Positions 44,035-52,425 of a stretch of DNA of 64,000 nt are shown here, piece after piece. The stretch comes from Kocuria sp. Lineage in GTDB: Bacteria; Actinomycetota; Actinomycetes; Actinomycetales; Micrococcaceae. A program made the position numbers and the translations under genes. The stretch lies in the NCBI GenBank assembly GCA_031179495.1, contig JAPSHS010000001.1, forward strand, positions 1-64,000, written 5' to 3'. The number at the start of each line of letters is the position of its first letter. Position 1 is the first letter of the stretch. The notes below the pieces were generated by a model. The model did no database searches. It was not told the DNA's origin and saw nothing but the letters and a program-made list of their open reading frames with translations.

Positions 44035-45357
44035 TCAGACGGCCGCCCGGCGGCCCAGGGCCCGGTAGTCGAAGCCGGCGGCGGCCCACCGCCCGGGGTC
44101 GAGCACGTTGCGGCCGTCGAGGATCTGCGGGACGGCCACGAGCGGCTCCAGCTGCTCGGGGGTCATCGTCCTGAACTCGGCCCACTCGGTCAGCAGCAGG
44201 ACGACCTCGGCGCCGGTCACGGCGGCCTCGAGGGAGTCCACGTAGTCCAGGCGCGGGTAGCGCTTGGCGGCGTTGGCGTTGGCCTTGGGGTCGTAGACGG
44301 CGACCTCCGCGCCGATCGAGTGCAGCCGGGCGGCGATGTCCAGGGCCGGGGAGTCGCGGACGTCGTCGGAGTCCGGCTTGAAGGCCGCCCCGAGCACGGC
44401 CACGTGCTTGCCCACCACGGAGCCGCCGAGCATCTGGGTGACCGTCTCCACGGTGTGGCCGCGGCGGCGGACGTTGATGTCGTCGACCTCGGCGAGGAAG
44501 CGCACCGACTGCTCCACGCCCAGCTCCGCGGCCCGCGCCCGCAGGGCCCGGATGTCCTTGGGCAGGCAGCCGCCGCCGAAGCCCACGCCGGCGTTGAGGA
44601 ACTTGCGCCCGATCCGCTCGTCGAGCCCGATCGCGTCGGCGAGCGTGCGGATGTCCCCGCCGACCGCCTCGGTCAGCTCGGAGAGGGCGTTGATGAAGGA
44701 GATCTTCGTGGCCAGGAACGCGTTGGCGGCGACCTTCACGAGCTCGGCGGTCTCGAAGTCGGTGACGATCAGCGGGACGCCCGCCTCCAGCTGCCGGGCG
44801 TAGACCCGGCGCATCACGGCCTCCGCGGCCGCGTCCTCGGCGCCCAGCACCATCCGGTCGGGGGTCAGGGTGTCCTCCACGGCGTAGCCCTCGCGGAGGA
44901 ACTCGGGGTTCCACACCAGCGACACGTCCACCCCGTCGCGGGCGGAGGCCTTCGCGAGGTCGGCGAGCCGGCGGGCGGAGCCCACGGGGACCGTGGACTT
45001 GCCCGCGATGACGCAGTCCTTCGTGGCGGCCGCGGCGATCGAGCCGACGGCGGCGTCCACGTAGCGCATGTCCGCCGCGAAGCTCCCGGAGCGCTGCGGC
45101 GTGCCGACCCCCACGAAGTGCACGTCGCCGAAGGCCCCGGCCTCCTCGTAGCTGGTCGTGAAGCGCAGGCGCCCGGACTCCACGTGCGTGCGCAGCAGCT
45201 CGCCCAGGCCCGGCTCGTGGAAGGGGAGCTCCCCGCGGGACAGGGCGTCGACCTTCTGCGGGTCCACGTCCACGCCCAGGACCTCGAAGCCCATCTCCGC
45301 CATCGACGCGGCGTGCGTGGCCCCCAGGTAGCCCGTTCCCAGAACCGTGATCTTCAT
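44035..45357 (-). CDS. UDP-glucose/GDP-mannose dehydrogenase family protein
   Basis: A 440-residue NAD-dependent enzyme that oxidises a sugar nucleotide to its uronic acid, probably UDP-glucose to UDP-glucuronate. The N-terminal GTGYLGATHA binds NAD; catalytic Cys264 lies in GFGGGCLPKD, with Lys in TAELVKVAANAFLA and the C-terminal GAAFKPDSDDVRDSP. The product is used for cell-surface polysaccharides, but no glycosyltransferases are nearby. ATG at 45357 has a GGAGGAC Shine-Dalgarno. In M. tuberculosis rsmD and coaD are adjacent, so this and the aminotransferase are insertions. Confidence 0.93.
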   Translation of the reverse strand: MKITVLGTGYLGATHAASMAEMGFEVLGVDVDPQKVDALSRGELPFHEPGLGELLRTHVESGRLRFTTSYEEAGAFGDVHFVGVGTPQRSGSFAADMRYVDAAVGSIAAAATKDCVIAGKSTVPVGSARRLADLAKASARDGVDVSLVWNPEFLREGYAVEDTLTPDRMVLGAEDAAAEAVMRRVYARQLEAGVPLIVTDFETAELVKVAANAFLATKISFINALSELTEAVGGDIRTLADAIGLDERIGRKFLNAGVGFGGGCLPKDIRALRARAAELGVEQSVRFLAEVDDINVRRRGHTVETVTQMLGGSVVGKHVAVLGAAFKPDSDDVRDSPALDIAARLHSIGAEVAVYDPKANANAAKRYPRLDYVDSLEAAVTGAEVVLLLTEWAEFRTMTPEQLEPLVAVPQILDGRNVLDPGRWAAAGFDYRALGRRAAV

Positions 45358-45449
45358 GGACGTCCTCCGTCTTTCCCGGGCCGCCGGGCCCGTGCTCGAT
45401 GTTGCCTGTCGCATCTTGTCAGGGCGGGACCGCGCAGCGGCGCAGGTGC

Positions 45450-46043
45450 TCAGCGCGGCGCGCCGGGCGACGGCGTGGCGTCCGTCTCGGCGAACCACAT
45501 GGCGGTCTCCCCGTGCCGCCTGTGCTCGAAGCGGCGCAGGCCCTCCGGCCAGGCCGGCTCCGGCGAGCGCGACGAGCGCTCGACCACGACCACCCCGCCC
45601 GGCCGCAGCCGGGCCGCGAGGGGCGCCAGGGTGGCGGTGAGCTCCGCCTCGCCCAGCGGATAGGGCGGGTCGGCCAGCACCAGGTCCCACGGCCCCTCGC
45701 CGGGATCGGCCAGGTGGCCGGCGACCGTGCCCTGGTGCACCGCCACGACGTCGTCGCGGCCCAGGGCCCGGTGCACCACGGCCGCGTTGGCCCGGCAGAC
45801 CCGGGCGGCGGGCGCGTGGCGCTCCACCAGGGTCACCTCCGCCGCGCCGCGGCTGGCGGCCTCGCAGCCCAGTGCCCCGGAGCCTGCGAACAGGTCCAGG
45901 ACCCGGGCGTCGTGGAGCATGCCCCAGGCCTCGAGGCGGGCGAAGAGGGACTCCTTCACCCGGTCGGTGGTGGGGCGGGTGCCCTGGCCCGGCACGGACT
46001 GCAGGCGCAGCCCCCCGGCGGCCCCGGCGATGATCCTGCTCAT
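45450..46043 (-). CDS. rsmD: 16S rRNA (guanine966-N2)-methyltransferase RsmD
   Basis: A 197-residue SAM-dependent methyltransferase with the motif I segment VLDLFAGSGALGCEA, the catalytic DPPYPL and the N-terminal RIIAGAAGG typical of RsmD. ATG at 46043 follows GGGAGGAG. It lies 34 bases downstream of recG on the same strand. Confidence 0.94.
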   Translation of the reverse strand: MSRIIAGAAGGLRLQSVPGQGTRPTTDRVKESLFARLEAWGMLHDARVLDLFAGSGALGCEAASRGAAEVTLVERHAPAARVCRANAAVVHRALGRDDVVAVHQGTVAGHLADPGEGPWDLVLADPPYPLGEAELTATLAPLAARLRPGGVVVVERSSRSPEPAWPEGLRRFEHRRHGETAMWFAETDATPSPGAPR

Positions 46044-46077
46044 CCGTGTGCTCCTCCCGTCCTCGGCCGCACCGGGC

Positions 46078-48375
46078 TCAGCCCCGGTCCAGGAACGCCT
46101 CGGCGTCGGGGTCGAGGTAGCGTTCGATGGCCTCGGCGAGCTCGGGGTGCTCGTCGAGACCGGGGTCCGCGCCGAGGACGGCGACGGCGTCCCGGCGGGC
46201 GCGCTCGATCAGCTCGGCGTCGTCGAGGGCCCGCAGCAGCCGCAGGGTCGAACGGCCTCCCGACTGCGCCGCGCCGAGGATGTCGCCCTCGCGGCGCAGC
46301 TCGAGGTCGGCGCGGGCGAGCGCGAAGCCGTCGGTGGAGCCGGCGACCACCTCGATCCGCTCCCGCGAGGGGTGCTCGGCGGGGCGCCGGGTCACCAGCA
46401 GGCAGGTCCCGGCGTGCCCGCCGCGCCCGATCCGGCCGCGCAGCTGGTGCAGCTGGGAGATGCCGAACCGGTCGGCGTCCACGATCACCATCAGCGTGGC
46501 GTTGGGCACGTCCACGCCCACCTCGACCACGGTGGTGCAGACCAGCAGCTGCACGTCGCCCGACGCGAAGTCCTCCATGAGGCGGGTCTTGCGCACGGCG
46601 TCGAGCCGGCCGTGCAGCACCTCGGCGCGCACGCCCTCCAGCACGGGCTGGCGGGCGATCAGCTCGGCCAGCCACGTCACGGAGGCCATCGGCGCGTCGT
46701 CCTCCTCGTCCGCGGCGGCCGCCGCGCGGGCGGACTCGGCCAGGGACCCGGCGGGCGGGGGCTCGTCGTCGTCGCCGATCTTGGGCGCGACCACGTAGAC
46801 CTGCCGGCCCGCGTCGATCTCCTCGCGGGCGCGGCGCCACAGGCGCTGCTCCCAGCCCGGGTGCTCCACGAGCCCCACGGTGTGGGTGGCGATCGGCTGA
46901 CGCCCGGCCGGGAGCTGGTCGAGCACGGAGACGTCGAGGTCGCCGAAGACGGTCATCGCCACGGTCCGCGGGATGGGCGTCGCGGTCATCACGAGCAGGT
47001 GCGGGGGCCGGCCGGCCTTGTCGCGCAGCCGGTCGCGCTGCTCCACGCCGAAGCGGTGCTGCTCGTCCACGACGACGAGCCCGAGGTCGGCGAACTGGAC
47101 GACCTCCGAGAGCAGCGCGTGGGTGCCGATGACGATCCCGGCCTCCCCGGAGGCGATCTGCAGCAGCGCGCGCTTGCGCGCCGCGGCGCCCATCGACCCG
47201 GTGAGCAGCACGACCTGCGTGCCGTCGGGGTCCCCGCCGAGCTGCCCGCCGTGGGCCAGCGGGCCGAGGGAGCGCAGCACGGAGCCGTGGTGCTGGCCCG
47301 CGAGCACCTCGGTGGGGGCGAGCAGCGCCGCCTGAGCACCCGAGTCGACGACCTGGAGCATGGCCCGCAGCGCCACCAGCGTCTTGCCGGCGCCGACGTC
47401 GCCCTGCAGCAGCCGGTTCATGGGACGGGTGCCGGCCAGCTCCGCCGCGAGCTCCTGCCCCACGGCGCCCTGGCCGGCGGTGAGCTCGAACGGCAGGGCC
47501 GCGTCGAACCTCGCCAGCAGCCCGTCCGGGACCCCGGGGCGCGCGGTGGTCGGGTGGGCGGCGAGCTCGACCCGGCGGCGGGCCAGCGCGCACTGGAGCA
47601 GGAACGCCTCCTGGTAGCGGAAGCGGCGGCGGGCCTCGCCGTGGGCGCGCGTGTCCCGGGGCCGGTGCACCTGCCAGTAGGCCTCCTCGAGGCCCATCAG
47701 CCCCTCCCGCTCCCGGACCTCGTCCGGCAGCGGGTCCGGGACCGCCGCGAAGTCGACGACCGGCAGCAGGGAGTGCACGGCGCGGGCGATCTTGTCCGTG
47801 GTCAGCCTGGCGGTGGCCGGGTAGATCGGGATGGGCCGGCCCGCCCGCTCCTGCGCGCTCTCCCCGGCCTCCGGGGCGTCCGGGTCCAGGATCGCGTAGT
47901 GCGGGTTCGTCATGGTCACGGCACCGTTGTACAGCCCCACCTTCCCGGAGAACAGGGCGTGCGTGCCGGGGGGCAGGTCCTTGGCCGCGGTCCAGGCGTT
48001 GAAGAAGCTCAGCCGCATCGTGCGGCCCGGGGCGGGGTCCCCGTCCTCGAACAGGCGCCGCGGGTCCGAGGAGACGCGGTCGGTGATCACCACGTCCGTG
48101 ATCGACCCCCGCCGGGCGCGCATCTGGCGGGTCGACGTGGAGACGACCTCGGCCACGATGGTCACCTGCTGGTCGATGCGCAGCTCCGAGAAGGGGGTGA
48201 GCTCACCGCGGGGCATGTACCTGCGCGGGAAGTGGTCGAGCAGCTGCCCGATCGTGCTCACGGACAGCTGCCGGGCCAGCTGGTCGGCCGTGGAGCGGCC
48301 CAGCAGCCGGGCCAGCGGCTGGTCGAGCTCGGACACCGGGTCGGGGAACGCCCCGCCGCCGTGGGACCGTGCCAT
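46078..48375 (-). CDS. recG: ATP-dependent DNA helicase RecG
   Basis: RecG reverses stalled replication forks and processes branched DNA. The 765-residue protein has an N-terminal wedge/OB domain (about 60-170), helicase motif I GDVGAGKT (325-332), motif II as DEQHRFG, motif III TATPIPRT and motif VI QLRGRIGRGG. Small acidic insertions are seen around residues 160-180 (PDAPEAGESAQERAG) and in the second helicase half (DDDEPPPAGSLAES). ATG at 48375 lies 12 bases after the DAK2 gene. Confidence 0.96.
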   Translation of the reverse strand: MARSHGGGAFPDPVSELDQPLARLLGRSTADQLARQLSVSTIGQLLDHFPRRYMPRGELTPFSELRIDQQVTIVAEVVSTSTRQMRARRGSITDVVITDRVSSDPRRLFEDGDPAPGRTMRLSFFNAWTAAKDLPPGTHALFSGKVGLYNGAVTMTNPHYAILDPDAPEAGESAQERAGRPIPIYPATARLTTDKIARAVHSLLPVVDFAAVPDPLPDEVREREGLMGLEEAYWQVHRPRDTRAHGEARRRFRYQEAFLLQCALARRRVELAAHPTTARPGVPDGLLARFDAALPFELTAGQGAVGQELAAELAGTRPMNRLLQGDVGAGKTLVALRAMLQVVDSGAQAALLAPTEVLAGQHHGSVLRSLGPLAHGGQLGGDPDGTQVVLLTGSMGAAARKRALLQIASGEAGIVIGTHALLSEVVQFADLGLVVVDEQHRFGVEQRDRLRDKAGRPPHLLVMTATPIPRTVAMTVFGDLDVSVLDQLPAGRQPIATHTVGLVEHPGWEQRLWRRAREEIDAGRQVYVVAPKIGDDDEPPPAGSLAESARAAAAADEEDDAPMASVTWLAELIARQPVLEGVRAEVLHGRLDAVRKTRLMEDFASGDVQLLVCTTVVEVGVDVPNATLMVIVDADRFGISQLHQLRGRIGRGGHAGTCLLVTRRPAEHPSRERIEVVAGSTDGFALARADLELRREGDILGAAQSGGRSTLRLLRALDDAELIERARRDAVAVLGADPGLDEHPELAEAIERYLDPDAEAFLDRG

Positions 48376-48387
48376 CTCAGGCGCGCC

Positions 48388-49365
48388 TCATCCGTCCGCC
48401 TCCGAGAGGGAGGTCACCGTGAGGTTGACGGCCCTGCCGCGGGCGCCGATCACCGCGAGCGCGTCCTCGGGGCGCTCCACGTGCACGTGCACGCGCCACC
48501 GGTAGCCGTCCCCCGTCTCCGTCACCGCGCTCATGATCACGCTGGTGCCCACCTCGCTGAGCTCGTGGCGCAGTTCCGCGGCGTCGAGGGGGGACAGCTC
48601 CACGGTGCACATCACCTCCACGCCGCCGTGCACGGCGTGGGGGGCGTAGAGGCCCCCCTCCGCCCGTGCGGCGGCGGAGTCGATCAGCTGGTCCAGGGCC
48701 GCCTCGTCCCCGGCGTCGTCCCCGCCCACCGTGCGGGCGAGCGCGTCGAAGACGACGAGCATGCCGAGCGCCCCGGCGTCGACCGTGCCGGTCTCGCGCA
48801 GGACCTCGAGCTGCTCCGGGGTGGCGAGGACGGCGGCGCGGGCGGCGGCGCTGACCCCGGCCAGGAAGTCCTTCAGCTGCTGGTTGGACCCGTCCTCCAC
48901 GTCCTGCGGGACCGGGACGGCCGCGACCGCCTCGAGCACCGAGAGCATGGTGCCGGCCACCGGGTCCGAGAGCACGCTCCAGGCCCGCACGTGGCCGTTG
49001 TGCAGGGCCAGCCGCACGGACTCGGCGGTCATCCGCGTCTGGCCCTCGAGGGACTGGCCCACGGCGGTGAGGAACACCGAGAAGAGGGTGCCGGAGTTGC
49101 CGCGGGCCTCCTCCAGGGCGGCCTGTCCTGCGAGGGAGAGCAGCTCGCCCACGTCGCCGGTCTCCAGCACGCCGGCGGCCTCGGTCGCGGCGCGCACGGT
49201 GGCCGCCAGGTTCGTCCCGGTGTCGGAGTCCGCGACGGGGAAGACGTTGAGGGCGTTGAGCACGGGACTGTGGCGGACGAGATCGCGGTGGGCCAGGTCG
49301 AGCCACCGCCGCATGACGGCCGCGTTCGATCCGATCCTATGGTTCAAAGTGATCCCATCCTTCAC
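48388..49365 (-). CDS. DAK2-domain protein (fatty acid kinase FakA-like)
   Basis: A 325-residue protein with an ATP-binding DAK2 domain (NALNVFPVADSDTGTNL near residue 40, GNSGTLFS near 95) and a following DegV-partner-like region. In Firmicutes FakA phosphorylates fatty acids bound to FakB. The family has Asp-Gly-Asp-Thr-Gly; here the Gly is Ser (DSDTG). At 325 residues it is much shorter than the ~550-residue Firmicute proteins, lacking the C-terminal domain. GTG at 49365 overlaps thiL by 29 bases; ATG at 49314 is a good alternative start. It is encoded between thiL and recG, as in M. tuberculosis. Confidence 0.86.
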   Translation of the reverse strand: MKDGITLNHRIGSNAAVMRRWLDLAHRDLVRHSPVLNALNVFPVADSDTGTNLAATVRAATEAAGVLETGDVGELLSLAGQAALEEARGNSGTLFSVFLTAVGQSLEGQTRMTAESVRLALHNGHVRAWSVLSDPVAGTMLSVLEAVAAVPVPQDVEDGSNQQLKDFLAGVSAAARAAVLATPEQLEVLRETGTVDAGALGMLVVFDALARTVGGDDAGDEAALDQLIDSAAARAEGGLYAPHAVHGGVEVMCTVELSPLDAAELRHELSEVGTSVIMSAVTETGDGYRWRVHVHVERPEDALAVIGARGRAVNLTVTSLSEADG

Positions 49366-50419
49366 CGACCGGGTGCCCGAGGGCGAGGTGCGGCGCTCGT
49401 CCGTCGAGCAGCACCCGGGGGCGGGTGCGGCCGTTCCCCGGGGGCGCGGGCGCACACGAGCCTATCGCACGGAACGGGCCGGGCAGGGGGACGCCCTGTG
49501 GGAACACCGCGAGCAGACCGTGGTCCTCCCCGCCGGCGAGCGCCCAGTCGCGGGGGTCCGCCCCGAGCAGCCGGGCGGCCGGTGCCAGGGGCTCGGCCAG
49601 CGCGGCCACGGCCACGGCGTCGAGGTCCACCACGACGTCGCTGGCGGCCGCGATCCGGCCGGCGTCGCGCAGCAGCCCGTCGGAGAGGTCGATCATGGCC
49701 GTGGCGCCGGCGCGGGCGGCCGCGGGGCCGGCGGGCACGGGGGCGCACGGGCGCAGCTGCGCCTGCGCCAGCGCGTCGAGGAGCTCGTCCTCCCCCGGGC
49801 GGTACCGGGGGTCCTCGAGCAGGGCGACGCCGGCGGCGGCGCGACCGGTGCTCCCGGCCAGGGCCACCACGCCGCCCGAGCCCGCGCCGGCGCGGCGCAC
49901 CGGTTCCCGGCCCTCGAGGTCACCGGTCACGGTCGCCGTGACCGACAGCTCCCGGCCGGCGCCCAGGTCCCCGCCGACCACGGCGCAGTCCCGGGCCCCC
50001 ATGGCCTCGCAGCCGGCGGCGAGGCCGCGGGCGAAGTCCTGGGGCCAGGAGACGGGGGTCTGCGGCGGCAGGGTCAGCGACACGACGAGGGCGGAGGGCA
50101 CGGCGCCCATCGCGGCGACGTCGGCGAGGTTCTGCGCCGCGCACTTGACGCCGGTGTCGTAGCCGGTGGTCACCACGCCGCTGGGCCAGGACAGGCGGAA
50201 GTCCTGGTCCTGGACCTGGGTGTCGGTGCTGATCACGTACCGGCCGTCCGGGGCCGCGAGCACGGCGCAGTCGTCGCCGGGGCCCAGAAGCACCTGCTCG
50301 GCGGGCCGGGCGAGCAGCGGCAGCACGCGCGCGAGCAGCTCCTCCTCCGAGAGCTCGCCGACCGTCGGCGCCGCGGACGGGGCGCGGGTCAGGGGCGGGT
50401 CCGCTGGGGGTCGGCTCAT
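49337..50419 (-). CDS. thiL: Thiamine-monophosphate kinase
   Basis: ThiL makes thiamine pyrophosphate, the cofactor of AceE and transketolase, from thiamine phosphate. The 360-residue protein has LLGPGDDCAVL, STDTQVQDQDF, YDTGVKCAAQNLADVAAMGA and IDLSDGLLRDAGRIA, all family motifs binding Mg-ATP and substrate. ATG at 50419 is preferred over ATG at 50428 because TAGGAT ends 7 nt upstream of it, matching the leaderless pattern, and the 50428 codon lies inside that hexamer. It is divergent from DUF3515. Confidence 0.94.
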   Translation of the reverse strand: MSRPPADPPLTRAPSAAPTVGELSEEELLARVLPLLARPAEQVLLGPGDDCAVLAAPDGRYVISTDTQVQDQDFRLSWPSGVVTTGYDTGVKCAAQNLADVAAMGAVPSALVVSLTLPPQTPVSWPQDFARGLAAGCEAMGARDCAVVGGDLGAGRELSVTATVTGDLEGREPVRRAGAGSGGVVALAGSTGRAAAGVALLEDPRYRPGEDELLDALAQAQLRPCAPVPAGPAAARAGATAMIDLSDGLLRDAGRIAAASDVVVDLDAVAVAALAEPLAPAARLLGADPRDWALAGGEDHGLLAVFPQGVPLPGPFRAIGSCAPAPPGNGRTRPRVLLDGRAPHLALGHPVGEGWDHFEP

Positions 50420-50426
50420 GGCGTTC

Positions 50427-50432
50427 ATCCTA
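50427..50432 (-). promoter_or_regulatory. -10 element of leaderless thiL promoter
   Basis: TAGGAT on the minus strand ends 7 nt before the ATG at 50419, the same hexamer and spacing as at coaD. Confidence 0.5.
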
Positions 50433-50471
50433 ACGACGGCCCCGGACGCGGGAACGGCACCGGCCACGGAT

Positions 50472-50477
50472 TACGCT
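50472..50477 (+). promoter_or_regulatory. -10 element of leaderless DUF3515 promoter
   Basis: TACGCT ends 6 nt before the ATG at 50484. Together with the thiL hexamer it forms a compact divergent leaderless promoter pair. Confidence 0.45.
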
Positions 50478-50483
50478 GGGGGC

Positions 50484-50975
50484 ATGCCCCTGCTCCTCCC
50501 ATCCCGCCCTGCCCGCGCCGTGCTGGCGGCAGGCGCCCTGGCCGCGGTCCTGACGGGCTGCACCCCCGCCGTCACCGTGGACCCCGCCGAGAACGCCACC
50601 GACCCCGAGTGCGCCTCGGCGATGGTCGCCATGCCGGAGGTCGTCGGCGAGCACGAGCGGCGCGAGACCACGAGCCAGGCCACCACGGCCTACGGCGATC
50701 CCACGGCGGTGGTCGTGCGCTGCGGCGTGAGGCCCCCCGGTCCGACCACGGACCCGTGCTCCTCCGTCAACGAGGTCGACTGGCTGGTCCGCCAGGAGGA
50801 CGAGGGGACCACGTGGACGGCCACCACGTACGGCCGCGACCCCGCGGTCGAGGTGGTCTTCGACAGCACCGCCGTGGCGTCCTCCACGCTGCTCGTGGAG
50901 CTGGGCTCCGCGGTGGAGCGGATCCCCGCCGACCGCCGGTGCCTCGACCTCGAGGACGCCGCCACGGGGCTGTGA
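50484..50975 (+). CDS. DUF3515 family lipoprotein
   Basis: A 163-residue lipoprotein with signal and lipobox LTGC (Cys26). The DUF3515 body has four further cysteines (DPECASAM, VVRCGVRPPG, TDPCSSV and RRCLDLE), likely forming two disulphides outside the cell. Function is unknown. In M. tuberculosis the homologue Rv2980 also lies between thiL and ddl. The start at 50484 is supported by the -10-like TACGCT immediately upstream. Confidence 0.88.
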   Translation: MPLLLPSRPARAVLAAGALAAVLTGCTPAVTVDPAENATDPECASAMVAMPEVVGEHERRETTSQATTAYGDPTAVVVRCGVRPPGPTTDPCSSVNEVDWLVRQEDEGTTWTATTYGRDPAVEVVFDSTAVASSTLLVELGSAVERIPADRRCLDLEDAATGL

Positions 50976-51597
50976 GCGCGGCCCGGACGGCCGTCCTCAC
51001 CGCACGGCGCGGTGGCGCGGGAGGGCGGCGCCCCCGGTGAGGCGGCGCTCCTCCGGCAGCTCGAGGTGCCGGCGGAGCGCTGAGGGTCGTCGATGAACCG
51101 GTGCAGCCCCTCGTCGGGCCCGGCCCGGTCGAAGCGGCCGTCCGCGTCGGCGACCCAGCCGTCGAGGGACGCGACCGTGGAGTGGAGCAGCCCGGCCACG
51201 TGTCACCCCGGGGTCGTTCCGTTCCGACCACCCCCCGCTCCGGCCCGCCACAGGCACCGGCGCACTGCGACGGGCCGGTCGGCGCACCGGCTGCGCCGAC
51301 CGCCGGTGCTCGACGGCCACGGCCCCGTCGGGACGATCGGCCGGGCCGGCATCGCACGGCACCTGCCCGCGGACCGCGCCGGGGAGCCCGTCCCCTTCGG
51401 CCCAGAGCCGCCCGGGACGCCCTCCGGGTCGTCCCCCGGCCTCGTCGGGACGGACGGTTGTGCCCGGGCCCGCCGGTCGGGCTACCATCGGTGCCTTCAC
51501 CGGCACGGGCCGCGGCGGAGCGGGAATAGCCCCGTTCGCCGCCGGGTTGTGGCGTGGACACCGCACCCACCGCACCATCCGCAGGAGGAGAGCACCC
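50976..51597. other. 622-bp region between DUF3515 and DUF4193
   Basis: Apart from the DHFR-family remnant at 50997-51199, no gene is convincing here. Long frames exist on both strands, but their sequences are Arg/Pro-rich with no recognisable motif. A possible DUF4193 promoter has TACCAT at 51483-51488, with TTGTGC upstream at a rather long 19-base spacing. Confidence 0.5.
50997..51199 (-). pseudogene. Remnant of a dihydrofolate reductase/RibD-C family gene, internally deleted
   Basis: From GTG at 51199 the frame reads MAGLLHSTVASLDGWVADAD then a stretch ending HRFIDDPQR. This matches the N-terminus of small DHFR-family reductases, where a first strand, SLDG and an aspartate-rich loop are typical. 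In another frame immediately afterwards, LELPEERRLTGGAALPRHR and a stop at 50997 resemble the C-terminal strands of the same family. The central ~120-130 residues expected between them are missing and the frames differ, so an internal deletion has left only the ends. The product cannot be functional. Confidence 0.65.
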
Positions 51598-51903
51598 GTG
51601 GCAACCGATTACGACGAGCCCCGTGTCAAGCCGGAGGACGAACCCGCCAACGAGTCGCTCGAGGTGATCCAGGCCCAGCGCAGCGCCAGCACGCAGAGCC
51701 CCGCGATCGACGTCGACGACGCGGACACCGCCGAGGGCATCGACCTGCCCGGCGCGGACCTGTCCCAGGAGGAGCTGCTGATCCAGGTGGTGCCCGAGCA
51801 GGAGGACGAGTTCACCTGCATGTCCTGCTTCCTGGTCCGCCACCGCAGCCAGCTCGCCCGCGAGACGGACGGCGCGAAGTACTGCCTGGAGTGCGAGAGC
51901 TGA
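51598..51903 (+). CDS. DUF4193 family protein
   Basis: A 101-residue acidic actinobacterial protein. The first ~70 residues are Asp/Glu-rich and probably flexible. The C-terminus has two CxxC pairs (CMSC and CLEC) separated by ~20 residues, forming a likely zinc ribbon. The family is nearly universal in actinobacteria and of unknown function. The GTG start has a strong GGAGGAG Shine-Dalgarno. A terminator-like hairpin lies about 75 bases after the stop. Confidence 0.92.
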   Translation: MATDYDEPRVKPEDEPANESLEVIQAQRSASTQSPAIDVDDADTAEGIDLPGADLSQEELLIQVVPEQEDEFTCMSCFLVRHRSQLARETDGAKYCLECES

Positions 51904-51978
51904 TCCCCCGCGGCGCCCCGGTCGACGGCTCACCCGTGGCGCCGGGTGCTGACGGGATCCCCGGACACCGCTGACGAC

Positions 51979-52004
51979 GGCCCCGGGAGGAACGGACCGG
52001 GGCC
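51979..52004 (+). terminator. Terminator-like hairpin after DUF4193
   Basis: GGCCCCGG (51979-51986) pairs with CCGGGGCC (51997-52004) around a 10-nt loop. It is shorter than the other hairpins here, so support is moderate. Confidence 0.4.
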
Positions 52005-52198
52005 CGCCCGTGCCCAGGGCCGCCGTCCCGCCGTTCCTGCGGGTGCGCTCCCGCACGGACCCGAGCACTGTCTCGTCGGCGCCGCCAAGCGGTGGAGTCG
52101 TCCCGTCCCTGCGCACCGCGCTGCGCCGTCACCCCGCATCGTCGCCCCGCGCCGTCACCCTGTGCTGTCGCCTCATGTCGTCACGTTGCTGTTCGCCC

Positions 52199-52226
52199 TT
52201 GCTAACGGTGTGATCTGGACCATAGT
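52199..52226 (+). promoter_or_regulatory. Possible promoter of the surface protein/sortase pair
   Basis: TTGCTA and CATAGT are separated by 16 bases in the most AT-rich part of the gap. Direct repeats of GCGCCGTCACCC lie 40-75 bases upstream and may bind a regulator. Confidence 0.35.
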
Positions 52227-52425
52227 TAAGTGCACAGCAGTTCTTCGGTCGGGGCCCCGGCTCCGTCGAACGGGTGCACGTCCCGTCCGGGCCGAACGAC
52301 GAGCAGCACGGCGTGTCCGTCGTGTCCGCGCGGGGGTGCGGAGGCGACACCGAGGGGCCCGTGCCGCGCGCTGGCGGTCCTGGGGTGGGCCCGGACCGAC
52401 GACGGACGACAGGAGACACAGCGAC

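Larger units (their letters stand above)
51904..52425. other. 522-bp intergenic region upstream of the surface protein
   Basis: No gene is credible. It contains a DUF4193 terminator-like hairpin (51979-52004), the 12-base sequence GCGCCGTCACCC twice (52123 and 52149) with a third partial copy near 52177, and an unusually AT-rich stretch (about 52190-52250) carrying TTGCTA (52199-52204) and CATAGT (52221-52226) at 16-base spacing, a plausible promoter for the downstream gene. A leader of about 190 nt would follow. Confidence 0.45.

Noticed and set aside
45727..49941. 1404-codon plus-strand frame over rsmD-recG-DAK2-thiL
   Set aside because: It crosses four genes with clear motifs on the minus strand and its product is low complexity.
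51093..51597. Plus-strand frame upstream of DUF4193 as a gene of its own
   Set aside because: The sequence is Arg/Pro-rich with no recognisable domain and no ribosome binding site; the GTG at 51598 with GGAGGAG is the credible start.
51946..52425. N-terminal extension of the surface protein to 51946
   Set aside because: It would place a signal peptide in the middle of the protein; the ATG at 52426 gives a proper Sec signal at the N-terminus.
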